Of a DNA stretch of 64,000 nt, positions 40,912-48,554 are shown one piece after another. Below the pieces are notes generated by a model. It did not search any database, was not told the DNA's origin, and was given only the letters and a program-made list of their open reading frames with translations. Source of the DNA: Bradyrhizobium sp. CSA112 (GTDB lineage: Bacteria > Pseudomonadota > Alphaproteobacteria > Rhizobiales > Xanthobacteraceae); assembly GCF_029051645.1 (NCBI RefSeq), contig NZ_JAACFS010000012.1, positions 124,001-188,000 of the forward strand. The letters are read 5' to 3'. Each line of letters begins with the position of its first letter. Position 1 is the stretch's first letter. The translations under genes were made by a program, and so were the position numbers.

Positions 40912-41757
40912 CTACTTGGGAGCAGTTTTCTTCACCGCCGCTTCCAGGCTTGCCTTCGCCGACCCCGGCCGCAACGGCTTTTGCTGGCTCTCATGCGGCG
41001 CCCAGCCTGACAGCCAGATCACGTCGAAGGTTGCGCGGATGCGGCCATCAGGATCAGCGAAACGTTCGCTGTAAATCTGCGCCATCCGCAGCATGGTGGC
41101 GCGGCGGGTCGGCGTTCGCCGCCGCTCGATCAGAATATTGCTCGCGCCCATCCGCCTGAGATCGGCCATCAGCGCGAATGCGCTGTCGTAACGCACCACG
41201 ACACGATCGACGTCGGTGACCGGCAGCGCAAAGCCGGCGCGCTGCAGCAGGCCGCCGATATCGCGCAAATCCGCAAACGGGGCGACGCGCGGCGAGACCC
41301 CGCCTTCGCACTCGGCCTCCGCCGCGGCAAAGGATTGCCGGAGCTCGGTCAGCGTATCGCCGCCGATCATCGCCGCCAGCAACAGCCCGTCCGGCTTCAA
41401 CGCGCGGCGGATCTGCGCCAGCACGCCCGGCAAATCGTTGACGAACTGGAACGCCAGCGCGGAAACGGCAAGATCGAGGGATTCCGGTTGCAGCGGAAGG
41501 ATCTCCGACTGACCCCATTCAATTCGCGCGATCGACTGGAAACGATCGGCCAGCGGCTTTTGCAGCAATTCGCCTGGCGTCCAGATTTCGGCCACATTGG
41601 CAAACCTCCGCGTCACCGCCTGCAGTCGCTCTTCGAAATCTTCCCGGATACGATCGAGCAAAAACGTCACCGGCCCGCCACGCCGCGCGCGGTCAAGTCG
41701 CGCGCGCAGCAGCGCACGGTCGAACAGGATGGGCGCAGCGGTCGGGTTCGAAACCAT
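40912..41757 (-). CDS. Class I SAM-dependent methyltransferase (NDUFAF5/BioC-like)
   Basis: A 281-residue protein from the ATG at 41757. It opens with ILFDRALLRARLDRA and has the LDLAVSALAFQFVNDLPG and RALKPDGLLLAAMIGGDTL segments seen in alphaproteobacterial homologues of NDUFAF5, a complex I assembly factor, often annotated BioC-like. The glycine-rich SAM motif I is weak, as in many of these homologues. Its last codons are duplicated at 38854-38917, so the present 3' end may be recombinant. It is divergent from comF. Confidence 0.8.
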   Translation of the reverse strand: MVSNPTAAPILFDRALLRARLDRARRGGPVTFLLDRIREDFEERLQAVTRRFANVAEIWTPGELLQKPLADRFQSIARIEWGQSEILPLQPESLDLAVSALAFQFVNDLPGVLAQIRRALKPDGLLLAAMIGGDTLTELRQSFAAAEAECEGGVSPRVAPFADLRDIGGLLQRAGFALPVTDVDRVVVRYDSAFALMADLRRMGASNILIERRRTPTRRATMLRMAQIYSERFADPDGRIRATFDVIWLSGWAPHESQQKPLRPGSAKASLEAAVKKTAPK

Positions 41758-41835
41758 GCGCGGTTGGTACGCCGGCCGCCCATATCTGGCAATGCCGCGC
41801 TTGAGCCGTACGCGGCACAGCGCTAGCCTCACCCC

Positions 41836-42645
41836 ATGGACGCCGAGGCATCACCACCACGCTCCATCTCCAGCCATCTGCGCGGCGCGCTCGGCGCCTG
41901 CCGCGACGCATTCGCGCATCTTCCGAAGCTCGCGCTCGACATCGCGCTGCCGACGCTGTGCGTTTCCTGCCGTGAGCCGGTCGATGGCGAGGGCGTCTGC
42001 GCGGCGTGCTGGGCCAAACTGTCGTTCATCGCGCCGCCGTTCTGTCCGCGGCTCGGCATTCCCTTTGTGTACGATCCCGGTCCGGAATTGCTGTCGATGG
42101 AAGCGATCGCGAGCCCGCCGGCGTACCAGCGCGCCCGCGCCGCGGTGCGCTATGACGACGTCGCCCGCACGCTGGTGCATTCGCTGAAATATCAGGACCG
42201 CACGGATCTGGCGCCCGCGATGGGCCGCTGGATGGCCCGCGCGGGGCAGGAATTGCTCGCCGAGGCCGACGTGCTGGTGCCGGTTCCCCTGCACTGGCGA
42301 CGCGGCTGGAGCCGCCGCTACAACCAGTCCGGCGCTTTGGCGCGGGTGATTTCGCGCCAAAGCGGCGTGAAACTGGTCACCGAGGCGCTTCGGCGCATCC
42401 GGGCGACCGAGCAGCAGATCGGGCTGTCCCGGCCGCAGCGCGCCAGCAATGTGCAGGGCGCCTTCAAAGTTGCCGCCGACCGCATGGCCGATATCCAGGG
42501 CCGCCGCATCATCCTCATCGACGACGTGCTGACGTCAGGCGCCACGACCGACGCTTGCGCCCGGGCGCTGCTGCGCGCCAAGGCCGCGCAGGTTGACGTA
42601 CTGGTATTCGCGCGGGTTGTGGACAGCCACCGGGCTCCCATATAA
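41836..42645 (+). CDS. comF: ComF family phosphoribosyltransferase-like protein
   Basis: A 269-residue protein with an N-terminal zinc site (CVSCREPVDGEGVCAACW), the double-domain spacing of ComF, VPVPLHWRRGWSRRYNQS, and the PRPP loop RIILIDDVLTSGATTDAC. ComF proteins are associated with DNA uptake and processing in naturally competent bacteria; in others the role is unclear. It begins a compact run with grxC, the nitrilase-like gene and the DUF1178 gene. Confidence 0.88.
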   Translation: MDAEASPPRSISSHLRGALGACRDAFAHLPKLALDIALPTLCVSCREPVDGEGVCAACWAKLSFIAPPFCPRLGIPFVYDPGPELLSMEAIASPPAYQRARAAVRYDDVARTLVHSLKYQDRTDLAPAMGRWMARAGQELLAEADVLVPVPLHWRRGWSRRYNQSGALARVISRQSGVKLVTEALRRIRATEQQIGLSRPQRASNVQGAFKVAADRMADIQGRRIILIDDVLTSGATTDACARALLRAKAAQVDVLVFARVVDSHRAPI

Positions 42646-42689
42646 TTCAAAGACTTGTAATTCAAGAACTTGCCAAATCAGAGCGCGCC

Positions 42690-42962
42690 ATGACTGCCAT
42701 TGAAATCTACACCCGCCCGGGCTGCGGCTATTGCACCGCCGCCAAATCGCTGCTGACGCGCAAGAATGCCGCGTTCATCGAATTGAGCGTGGCGACCGAC
42801 CCCGCCTATCGCGCGCAGATGTACGACCGCGCCGGCGATGGTTCGACCTTTCCGCAGATTTTCATCGGCACAACCCATGTCGGCGGCTGTGACGAGCTTT
42901 ATGCGCTGGACCGCGCGGGCAAGCTGGATGGCTTGCTGGCGGGAGAAGAGGCCTCCTCATGA
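42690..42962 (+). CDS. grxC: Dithiol glutaredoxin 3
   Basis: A 90-residue protein with the active-site CGYC (IYTRPGCGYCTAAKSLL), the cis-Pro segment GSTFPQIFI and GGCDELYALD. It reduces disulfides and glutathionylated proteins with glutathione. The stop overlaps the next gene's ATG by 4 nt, and comF lies 44 bases upstream. Confidence 0.95.
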   Translation: MTAIEIYTRPGCGYCTAAKSLLTRKNAAFIELSVATDPAYRAQMYDRAGDGSTFPQIFIGTTHVGGCDELYALDRAGKLDGLLAGEEASS

Positions 42963-43837
42963 ACGCTGGCTCGACCTTTACCGCTGCCATGGTGCAGATG
43001 CGCACCGGGCTGTTGCCCGAGCCGAGCCTCGAGCAGGGCATCGGGCTGATCCGTGAGGCCGCCGCGCAAGGCGCCGACTACGTGCTCACTCCCGAGGTGA
43101 GCAACATGATGCAACTGAACCGCAAGGCGCTGTTCGAGCATCTCGCCACGGAGCAGGACGACCTCTCGCTGAAAGCCTATCGCGCGCTGGCCGCGGAACT
43201 GAAGATCCATCTCCATATCGGCTCGCTGGCGCTGCGCTTCTCGCCGGAACGCGCCGTCAATCGTTCGTTCCTGATCGGACCTGACGGCAATTTGCTCGCC
43301 AGCTACGACAAGATCCATATGTTCGACATCGACCTGCCCGGCGGCGAGAGCTATCGCGAATCCGCCAATTACCAGCCGGGCGAGACGGCCGTGATCTCGG
43401 ATCTGCCGTGGGGCCGCATCGGACTGACGATCTGCTACGACGTGCGTTTTCCGGCGCTCTATCGCGCGCTTGCCGAAGCCGGCGCGTCGTTCCTCACGGT
43501 GCCGTCTGCGTTCACGAAAAAGACCGGCGAGGCGCACTGGCACACGCTGCTTCGCGCCCGCGCCATCGAGAACGGCTGCTTCGTGTTCGCCGCAGCGCAG
43601 GCCGGCATGCACGAAAACAAGCGCGAGACCTACGGCCATTCGCTGATCATCGCCCCCTGGGGCGAAATTCTCGCCGAGGGCGGCGCCGAGCCCGGCGTGT
43701 TCCTCGCCGCGATCGATACATCCAAGGTCGAGACGGCGCGGAGAGCCGTGCCGTCGCTGCAGCATGGCAGGCGCTTCGGCATTGCCGACCCCAAGGCCGG
43801 CCCGGAGCATCTGCACCTCGTCCGGGGCTCGGCATGA
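42959..43837 (+). CDS. Carbon-nitrogen hydrolase (Nit/omega-amidase-like)
   Basis: A 292-residue nitrilase-superfamily enzyme with the Glu-Lys-Cys triad in LTPEVSN (Glu46), SYDKIHMFD and LTICYDVRFP. The closest type by pattern is Nit1/Nit2-like amidase, possibly acting on deaminated glutathione or omega-amides. That would fit the coupled glutaredoxin gene upstream. It overlaps both neighbours by 4 nt. Confidence 0.9.
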   Translation: MNAGSTFTAAMVQMRTGLLPEPSLEQGIGLIREAAAQGADYVLTPEVSNMMQLNRKALFEHLATEQDDLSLKAYRALAAELKIHLHIGSLALRFSPERAVNRSFLIGPDGNLLASYDKIHMFDIDLPGGESYRESANYQPGETAVISDLPWGRIGLTICYDVRFPALYRALAEAGASFLTVPSAFTKKTGEAHWHTLLRARAIENGCFVFAAAQAGMHENKRETYGHSLIIAPWGEILAEGGAEPGVFLAAIDTSKVETARRAVPSLQHGRRFGIADPKAGPEHLHLVRGSA

Positions 43838-44304
43838 TCCGCTACAACCTTCGCTGCGAGCGGGGCCATGCTTTCGAAAGCTGGTTTCAGAGCTCGGCGG
43901 CCTACGAGACCCAGGAAAAGCGCAAGCTGGTGAGCTGCCCGGCCTGTGGCTCGGTGAAGGTCGAGCGCGCCATCATGGCTCCGCAGATCGTCACCCGTAA
44001 AGGTCGCGAGGCGGCCGTGCCCGCGCCGGCCGCGCCCGCGGATGCGCCGGCATCGGAATCGACGCCACTGTTGATGGCGCAGGAGCGCGAGCTGCGCGCG
44101 AAGCTGAAGGAATTGCGCGACCACATCATCAAGAACGCCGACAATGTCGGCGAGCGCTTCCCCAACGAGGCGCGCAAGATGCACTACGGCGATATCGAAC
44201 ATCGCCCGATCTACGGCGAGGCCTCGCCAGATGAAGCGCGCGCGTTGATTGAAGAAGGCGTCGAGGTCTCCCCACTGCCGGTGCTGCCGGACGATCGGAA
44301 TTGA
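43834..44304 (+). CDS. DUF1178 family protein
   Basis: A 156-residue protein starting MIRYNLRCERGHAFESWFQS, with a likely zinc pair CERGH / CPACG, a variable Ala/Pro middle and the conserved C-terminal FPNEARKMHYGDIEHRPIYG. DUF1178 has no known function. Its coupling to grxC and the nitrilase-like gene is a recurring alphaproteobacterial arrangement as I recall. A family-C repeat follows. Confidence 0.88.
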   Translation: MIRYNLRCERGHAFESWFQSSAAYETQEKRKLVSCPACGSVKVERAIMAPQIVTRKGREAAVPAPAAPADAPASESTPLLMAQERELRAKLKELRDHIIKNADNVGERFPNEARKMHYGDIEHRPIYGEASPDEARALIEEGVEVSPLPVLPDDRN

Positions 44305-44319
44305 CGCGTAAAGCGGTTT

Positions 44320-44411
44320 CGTAGGGTGGGCAAAGCGAAGCGTGCCCACCATTGTCTCACGCGATTAAGAATGGTGGGCACGGCGCAAATGCGCCTTTGC
44401 CCACCCTACGG
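44320..44411. repeat. Palindromic repeat, family C, complete copy
   Basis: GTAGGGTGGGCAAAGCGAAG with GCGTGCCCACCATT at the left is mirrored by AATGGTGGGCACGG ... CTTTGCCCACCCTAC at the right. It fills the gap between the convergent DUF1178 and transporter genes and could form a long hairpin in RNA from either gene. Confidence 0.8.
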
Positions 44412-44419
44412 CCCCCGAA

Positions 44420-45319
44420 TTACACCGCCACCAATAACGCCACGCCGGCCACGATCAGGACGATGCCGGATAGTTCACGCGCCGATAATGGCTGCTTGAA
44501 CGAGTAGTACGACACCGCTTGCGCGAACAGCACCTCGACCAGCGCCAACGTGCGCACATTGGCGGCCGCCGTCAGTGCAAATGCCAGGAACCAGAACTGC
44601 GAGGCGAACGCACCCATGAAGCCCGCAAGCATCGAGGGTTTCCATAGCCCCAGGATTTTCTTGAGCACGTCGGGCGCGCGGACCAAGAGATAGACCGTCA
44701 GCACCAACGTCTGCACGAACAGTCCGAACACCAGCGTGAACGACGCCGCCGTCACAAAGGAGACGCCGGGCACCGTGATGATTGCGCCGCGAAAGCCGAT
44801 CGCCGAGAGCGCGAAGCAACCGGCGGCGACCAGGCCGATGATGGTCGGCTTCAACTCGGCAAAGCCCTTTCCTCCACCCGGCCGCAGCGCGGTGATGACC
44901 ACGCCGATGGTCGCAATCATGATTGCGACCACTTTCAACAACGTCAGGTGATCGCCGAGGAAAATGAATCCGAAGATCGCGGTCTGGATCGCCTCTGTCT
45001 TCAGATAAGCCGTGGTCACGACGAAGGAGCGGTCGTTCATAGCGAGCAGCATCAGACCGGTGGCGACGATCTGACTGAGCGCGCCCAGCAGCAGCCACGG
45101 CCAGAATATAGCTGTCGGCCACGGCACGCTGTCGCCAGTAAAGGCAATCACTACGGCAAAGAAGACCAGCGAGAACGGAAAGCCGAACAGGAAGCGGATA
45201 TTGGTCGCGCCCCAGGTCCCGAGCGGCGCTGTCAGCGACCGCTGCATCGCATTGCGCGCGACCTGCCCAAGCGCAGCGATGATGGTGAAGGGAATCCAGA
45301 GGGAGGCGACGGAGAGCAT
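44420..45319 (-). CDS. EamA/DMT superfamily transporter
   Basis: A 299-residue protein with about ten hydrophobic segments in two related halves, the drug/metabolite transporter pattern. The segments FLGDHLTLLKVVAIMIATIG and ELSGIVLIVAGVALLV occupy equivalent places at the ends of the halves. The substrate cannot be predicted. The gene is monocistronic, flanked by repeats on both sides. Confidence 0.85.
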   Translation of the reverse strand: MLSVASLWIPFTIIAALGQVARNAMQRSLTAPLGTWGATNIRFLFGFPFSLVFFAVVIAFTGDSVPWPTAIFWPWLLLGALSQIVATGLMLLAMNDRSFVVTTAYLKTEAIQTAIFGFIFLGDHLTLLKVVAIMIATIGVVITALRPGGGKGFAELKPTIIGLVAAGCFALSAIGFRGAIITVPGVSFVTAASFTLVFGLFVQTLVLTVYLLVRAPDVLKKILGLWKPSMLAGFMGAFASQFWFLAFALTAAANVRTLALVEVLFAQAVSYYSFKQPLSARELSGIVLIVAGVALLVAV

Positions 45320-45420
45320 GGGAAATACCGGCGGGAGGCTATCGTACCGTGCCGGTCGGGATGCGTTAGGTCAACGGGAGCAGCGTCATGACAGGATTGC
45401 GCGCACGCCACAAACCCGCT

Positions 45421-45543
45421 GTCGTCCCTGCGAACGCAGGGACCCATACGCCGCGGCTTCTCAATCTTATTCCGCGGGTCGACGGCTTTCGCGCAACAAC
45501 AAACAGATGTGGTTATGGGTCCCTGCGTTCGCAGGGACGACGA
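45421..45543. repeat. Palindromic repeat, family B, copy 3
   Basis: GTCGTCCCTGCGAACGCAGG and CCTGCGTTCGCAGGGACGAC termini. It lies between the ubiG 3' end and the start of the EamA transporter gene. Confidence 0.88.
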
Positions 45544-45558
45544 TAGATATGGGGCTAA

Positions 45559-46317
45559 CTACACCCCCTCCGCCACCACCATGTAGTTCACGTCCATGTC
45601 GGACGAGATGCTCCATCGGTCGGCGAGCGGGTTGTAGATCACGCCGGCCTGCTCGGTGATGGTGAGGCGGTTGTGGGCGAGATGCTGCGCGAGTTCGTCC
45701 GGGGTGACGAATTTGTCCCATTGATGGGTGCCACGCGGCAGCCAGCGCAGCACATATTCCGCGCCGACGATCGCAAGCGCAAAACTCTTCCAGTTGCGGT
45801 TCAGCGTCGAGACCACCATCATGCCGCCCGGCTTGACCATTGCCGCGCAGCGCGCAAGGAACGCGCCGACGTCGGTGACGTGCTCGATCACCTCCATCGC
45901 CAGCACGATGTCGAAGCGCTCGCGCACATCCATCGCCTCGACAGTGGTGCAGCGGTAGTCGATCGACAAATGCCCCTTGTCGGCATGCAGCTTGGCGGCG
46001 GCGATGTTGGTGGGAGACGGATCGATCCCGATCACCTGTGCGCCCAGCCTCGTGAACGGCTCGCACAGCAGCCCGGCGCCGCAGCCGATATCGAGGATGC
46101 GCAGGCCCGACAGGCAGCTCAGGCTCCTGGCGTTGCGATCGAACTTGCGGCAGGCGGCATCACGGATATAGGCGAGCCGCAGCGGATTGATCTTGTGCAG
46201 CGGGGCCATCTTGCCCCTGGGGTCCCACCACTCCTCCGACAATTTCGAGAATTTTGCGACTTCAGCCGGGTCGACCGTGCTGCCAGTGGCGGCGGAAGCG
46301 TTTTGCTGCATGGCCAT
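45559..46317 (-). CDS. ubiG: Ubiquinone biosynthesis O-methyltransferase
   Basis: A 252-residue protein with the UbiG opening VDPAEVAKFSKLSEEWWDPR and KINPLRLAYI, SAM motif I LRILDIGCGAGLLCEPF and VIEHVTDV. It carries out both O-methylations in ubiquinone synthesis. It is downstream of the PH-domain gene by 3 bases on the same strand. Length is normal. Confidence 0.95.
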   Translation of the reverse strand: MAMQQNASAATGSTVDPAEVAKFSKLSEEWWDPRGKMAPLHKINPLRLAYIRDAACRKFDRNARSLSCLSGLRILDIGCGAGLLCEPFTRLGAQVIGIDPSPTNIAAAKLHADKGHLSIDYRCTTVEAMDVRERFDIVLAMEVIEHVTDVGAFLARCAAMVKPGGMMVVSTLNRNWKSFALAIVGAEYVLRWLPRGTHQWDKFVTPDELAQHLAHNRLTITEQAGVIYNPLADRWSISSDMDVNYMVVAEGV

Positions 46318-46320
46318 GAC

Positions 46321-46800
46321 TTAGGTACCGGCCGGTCGTGCCGTGATGGCATTGCGAAATGTCAGCGGCGACGCAATGGTGTCGAGGGTCTTGCCACCCT
46401 CGCCGACCCCAAAGACCGTCACGTCGCCGTAGTTGAGGAGGCGGCCGAGGATGCTCTGGTTGACGTCGACGCTCTCGACCTTGTCCACACTCATCTCGAA
46501 CGTCTGCCGCTGAATAAAGCCGGTCTTGTGGACGATACGGAAATTGGTGACGTCGGTCTCGGTGGTCCATCGATGGAACCAGGCGGTGGCCGTTTTGTAC
46601 AACGCAGCGATGGCTGATATCCCCGCCAGCGACAGACAGATCAGCACGGATGGGCCCGCTGGCACCATACCCGAGATCACCAGGAATACGCCCGCTACAA
46701 TCCAGCCAATGATCGCCGGCAAGAAAAATATCCAGTGCGCGTTGGTCGAATACAGCACCCTTTCCCCGGGCTGCAGGATTTCGTCGATATAACGGCCCAT
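46321..46800 (-). CDS. Bacterial PH-domain membrane protein
   Basis: A 159-residue protein from the ATG at 46800 (MGRYIDEILQPGERVLYSTN). Two hydrophobic segments (FFLPAIIGWIVAGVFLVISG and the next) are followed by a bPH2-type domain with TETDVTNFRIVHKTG and LGRLLNYGDVTVFGVG. The function of the family is unknown. It overlaps nothing but lies 3 bases before ubiG. The frame is open far beyond the ATG but there runs antisense to lysC. Confidence 0.85.
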   Translation of the reverse strand: MGRYIDEILQPGERVLYSTNAHWIFFLPAIIGWIVAGVFLVISGMVPAGPSVLICLSLAGISAIAALYKTATAWFHRWTTETDVTNFRIVHKTGFIQRQTFEMSVDKVESVDVNQSILGRLLNYGDVTVFGVGEGGKTLDTIASPLTFRNAITARPAGT

Positions 46801-46867
46801 ACGCCTGCCTTGAATTAACCCGCTACCACAGCAATTTTGCGCCAATTTGGGCCGAAAACGAAGCTGG

Positions 46868-46896
46868 TTGCTTGCTCCGGACCGCGCCGCTATGTA
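46868..46896 (+). promoter_or_regulatory. Candidate promoter of lysC
   Basis: TTGCTT (46868-46873) and TATGTA (46891-46896) are 17 bases apart, about 80 bases before the lysC ATG. Confidence 0.4.
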
Positions 46897-46974
46897 TACG
46901 CCGCTTTTGGCCCGGGCGCTCCAATTTCCGTGCGGGTCATCTAACTTATCCTCACAGGGAATGCACGCGTCGTC

Positions 46975-48228
46975 ATGGGCCGCCTCGTGATGAAATTCGG
47001 CGGTACGTCCGTCGCCAATATCGACCGAATCCGCAACGTCGCGCGTCACGTCAAGCGCGAGGTCGATGCCGGGCATCATGTCGCCGTTGTCGTGTCGGCC
47101 ATGGCCGGCAAGACCAACGAGCTGGTGGAATGGTGCCGCGACGCCTCGCCGATGCACGACGCGCGCGAATATGACGCCATCGTGGCATCCGGCGAGCAGG
47201 TCACGTCGGGGTTGCTCGCTATCGTGCTTCAAGGCATGGGCATCCAGGCGCGCTCGTGGCAGGGCTGGCAGATCCCGATCCGGACTTCCGACGCTCATGC
47301 GTCGGCGCGGATTCTCGAGATCGACGGCGCAGAGATCATCAGCCGTTTCCAGGACCGCCAGGAGGTCGCCGTCATTGCCGGCTTTCAGGGCATCAATCCG
47401 CAGACCAACCGGCTCACCACGCTGGGGCGCGGCGGTTCGGACACATCGGCGGTAGCGATTGCCGCCGCGATCCGCGCCGACCGCTGCGACATCTATACCG
47501 ACGTCGACGGCGTCTACACCACCGACCCCCGCGTGGTTCCAAAGGCGCGGCGGCTCGACAAGATCGCGTTCGAGGACATGCTGGAACTGGCTTCGCAGGG
47601 TGCCAAGGTCCTGCAGGTGCGCTCGGTGGAACTCGGCATGGTACACAACATACCTGTGTTCGTCCGTTCCAGCTTCGACAAGCCAGAGGATATCGACCCG
47701 CACGGCACGCCGCCGGGCACGCTGATCTGCAGCGAGGAGGAAATCATGGAAAGCCACGTCGTCACCGGCATCGCCTTCTCCAAGGACGAAGCCCAGATTT
47801 CCGTACGCCAGATCGAGGACAAGCCGGGCGTTGCCGCTGCAATCTTCGGGCCGTTGGCGGAAGCCAACATCAATGTCGACATGATCGTCCAGAACGTCTC
47901 CGAGGACGGCAAGACCACCGACCTCACCTTCACTGTTCCGGCGTCCGACTATAACCGCGCCCGCGACACCATCAGCTCGGCCAAAGCCAAGATCGGCTAC
48001 GCCCGGCTCGACAGCGCAACTGACGTAGCGAAGGTTTCCGTGATCGGCAGCGGCATGCGCAGCCATGCCGGCGTCGCGGCGCAGGCGTTCACCGCGCTGG
48101 CCGGGCGCAATATCAACATCCGCGCCATTACCACCTCCGAGATCAAGTTTTCGGTGCTGATCGATGCCGCCTATACCGAACTCGCGGTGCGCACCCTGCA
48201 CACGCTCTACGGGCTCGACCAGGCTTAG
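46975..48228 (+). CDS. lysC: Aspartate kinase
   Basis: A 417-residue protein. The kinase domain begins with MKFGGTSVANIDRI, and has LGRGGSDTSAVAIAAAI and DVDGVYTTDPR; two ACT domains follow (ISVRQIEDKPGVAAAIFGPL and VSVIGSGMRSHAGVAAQAF). It phosphorylates aspartate at the start of the lysine, threonine and methionine pathways and is normally feedback-inhibited through the ACT domains. Length and motifs are normal. Confidence 0.96.
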   Translation: MGRLVMKFGGTSVANIDRIRNVARHVKREVDAGHHVAVVVSAMAGKTNELVEWCRDASPMHDAREYDAIVASGEQVTSGLLAIVLQGMGIQARSWQGWQIPIRTSDAHASARILEIDGAEIISRFQDRQEVAVIAGFQGINPQTNRLTTLGRGGSDTSAVAIAAAIRADRCDIYTDVDGVYTTDPRVVPKARRLDKIAFEDMLELASQGAKVLQVRSVELGMVHNIPVFVRSSFDKPEDIDPHGTPPGTLICSEEEIMESHVVTGIAFSKDEAQISVRQIEDKPGVAAAIFGPLAEANINVDMIVQNVSEDGKTTDLTFTVPASDYNRARDTISSAKAKIGYARLDSATDVAKVSVIGSGMRSHAGVAAQAFTALAGRNINIRAITTSEIKFSVLIDAAYTELAVRTLHTLYGLDQA

Positions 48229-48249
48229 AACAATTTTCTCTCAAATTTA

Positions 48250-48295
48250 GCGCATGGTCTGATCGCCTACGGCTATGGTTTGGCAGATCATGCGC
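48250..48295. repeat. Imperfect inverted repeat after lysC
   Basis: GCGCATGGTCTG (48250-48261) faces CAGATCATGCGC (48284-48295), one mismatch in 12. It begins 21 bases after the lysC stop and may form a terminator-like hairpin, but no T-run follows. The rest of the 48229-48554 gap shows no gene. Confidence 0.4.
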
Positions 48296-48554
48296 TTCGC
48301 TGGCGCAGCATCGCTGCCCTGACACACACGTTATTGCTTCTGGCAGGCGTTTTGCTTGGCAAAGCAAGCCTCGATTGGCTATACGGCCTGTGAGGTGGGC
48401 GCCGCAAACTTGTGCCATGGTTTTGGCGATCCGATTCGGCCGGGATCAGGTGCCTGCGGCGGCGCCGAATGAATTAAATTTGTTGTTTTTCGTGCGTTTC
48501 ACGCCAGCTACCGGCCACCCGGCGGGCTGGCCTTGCGGGGGAGGATACCAGCAC

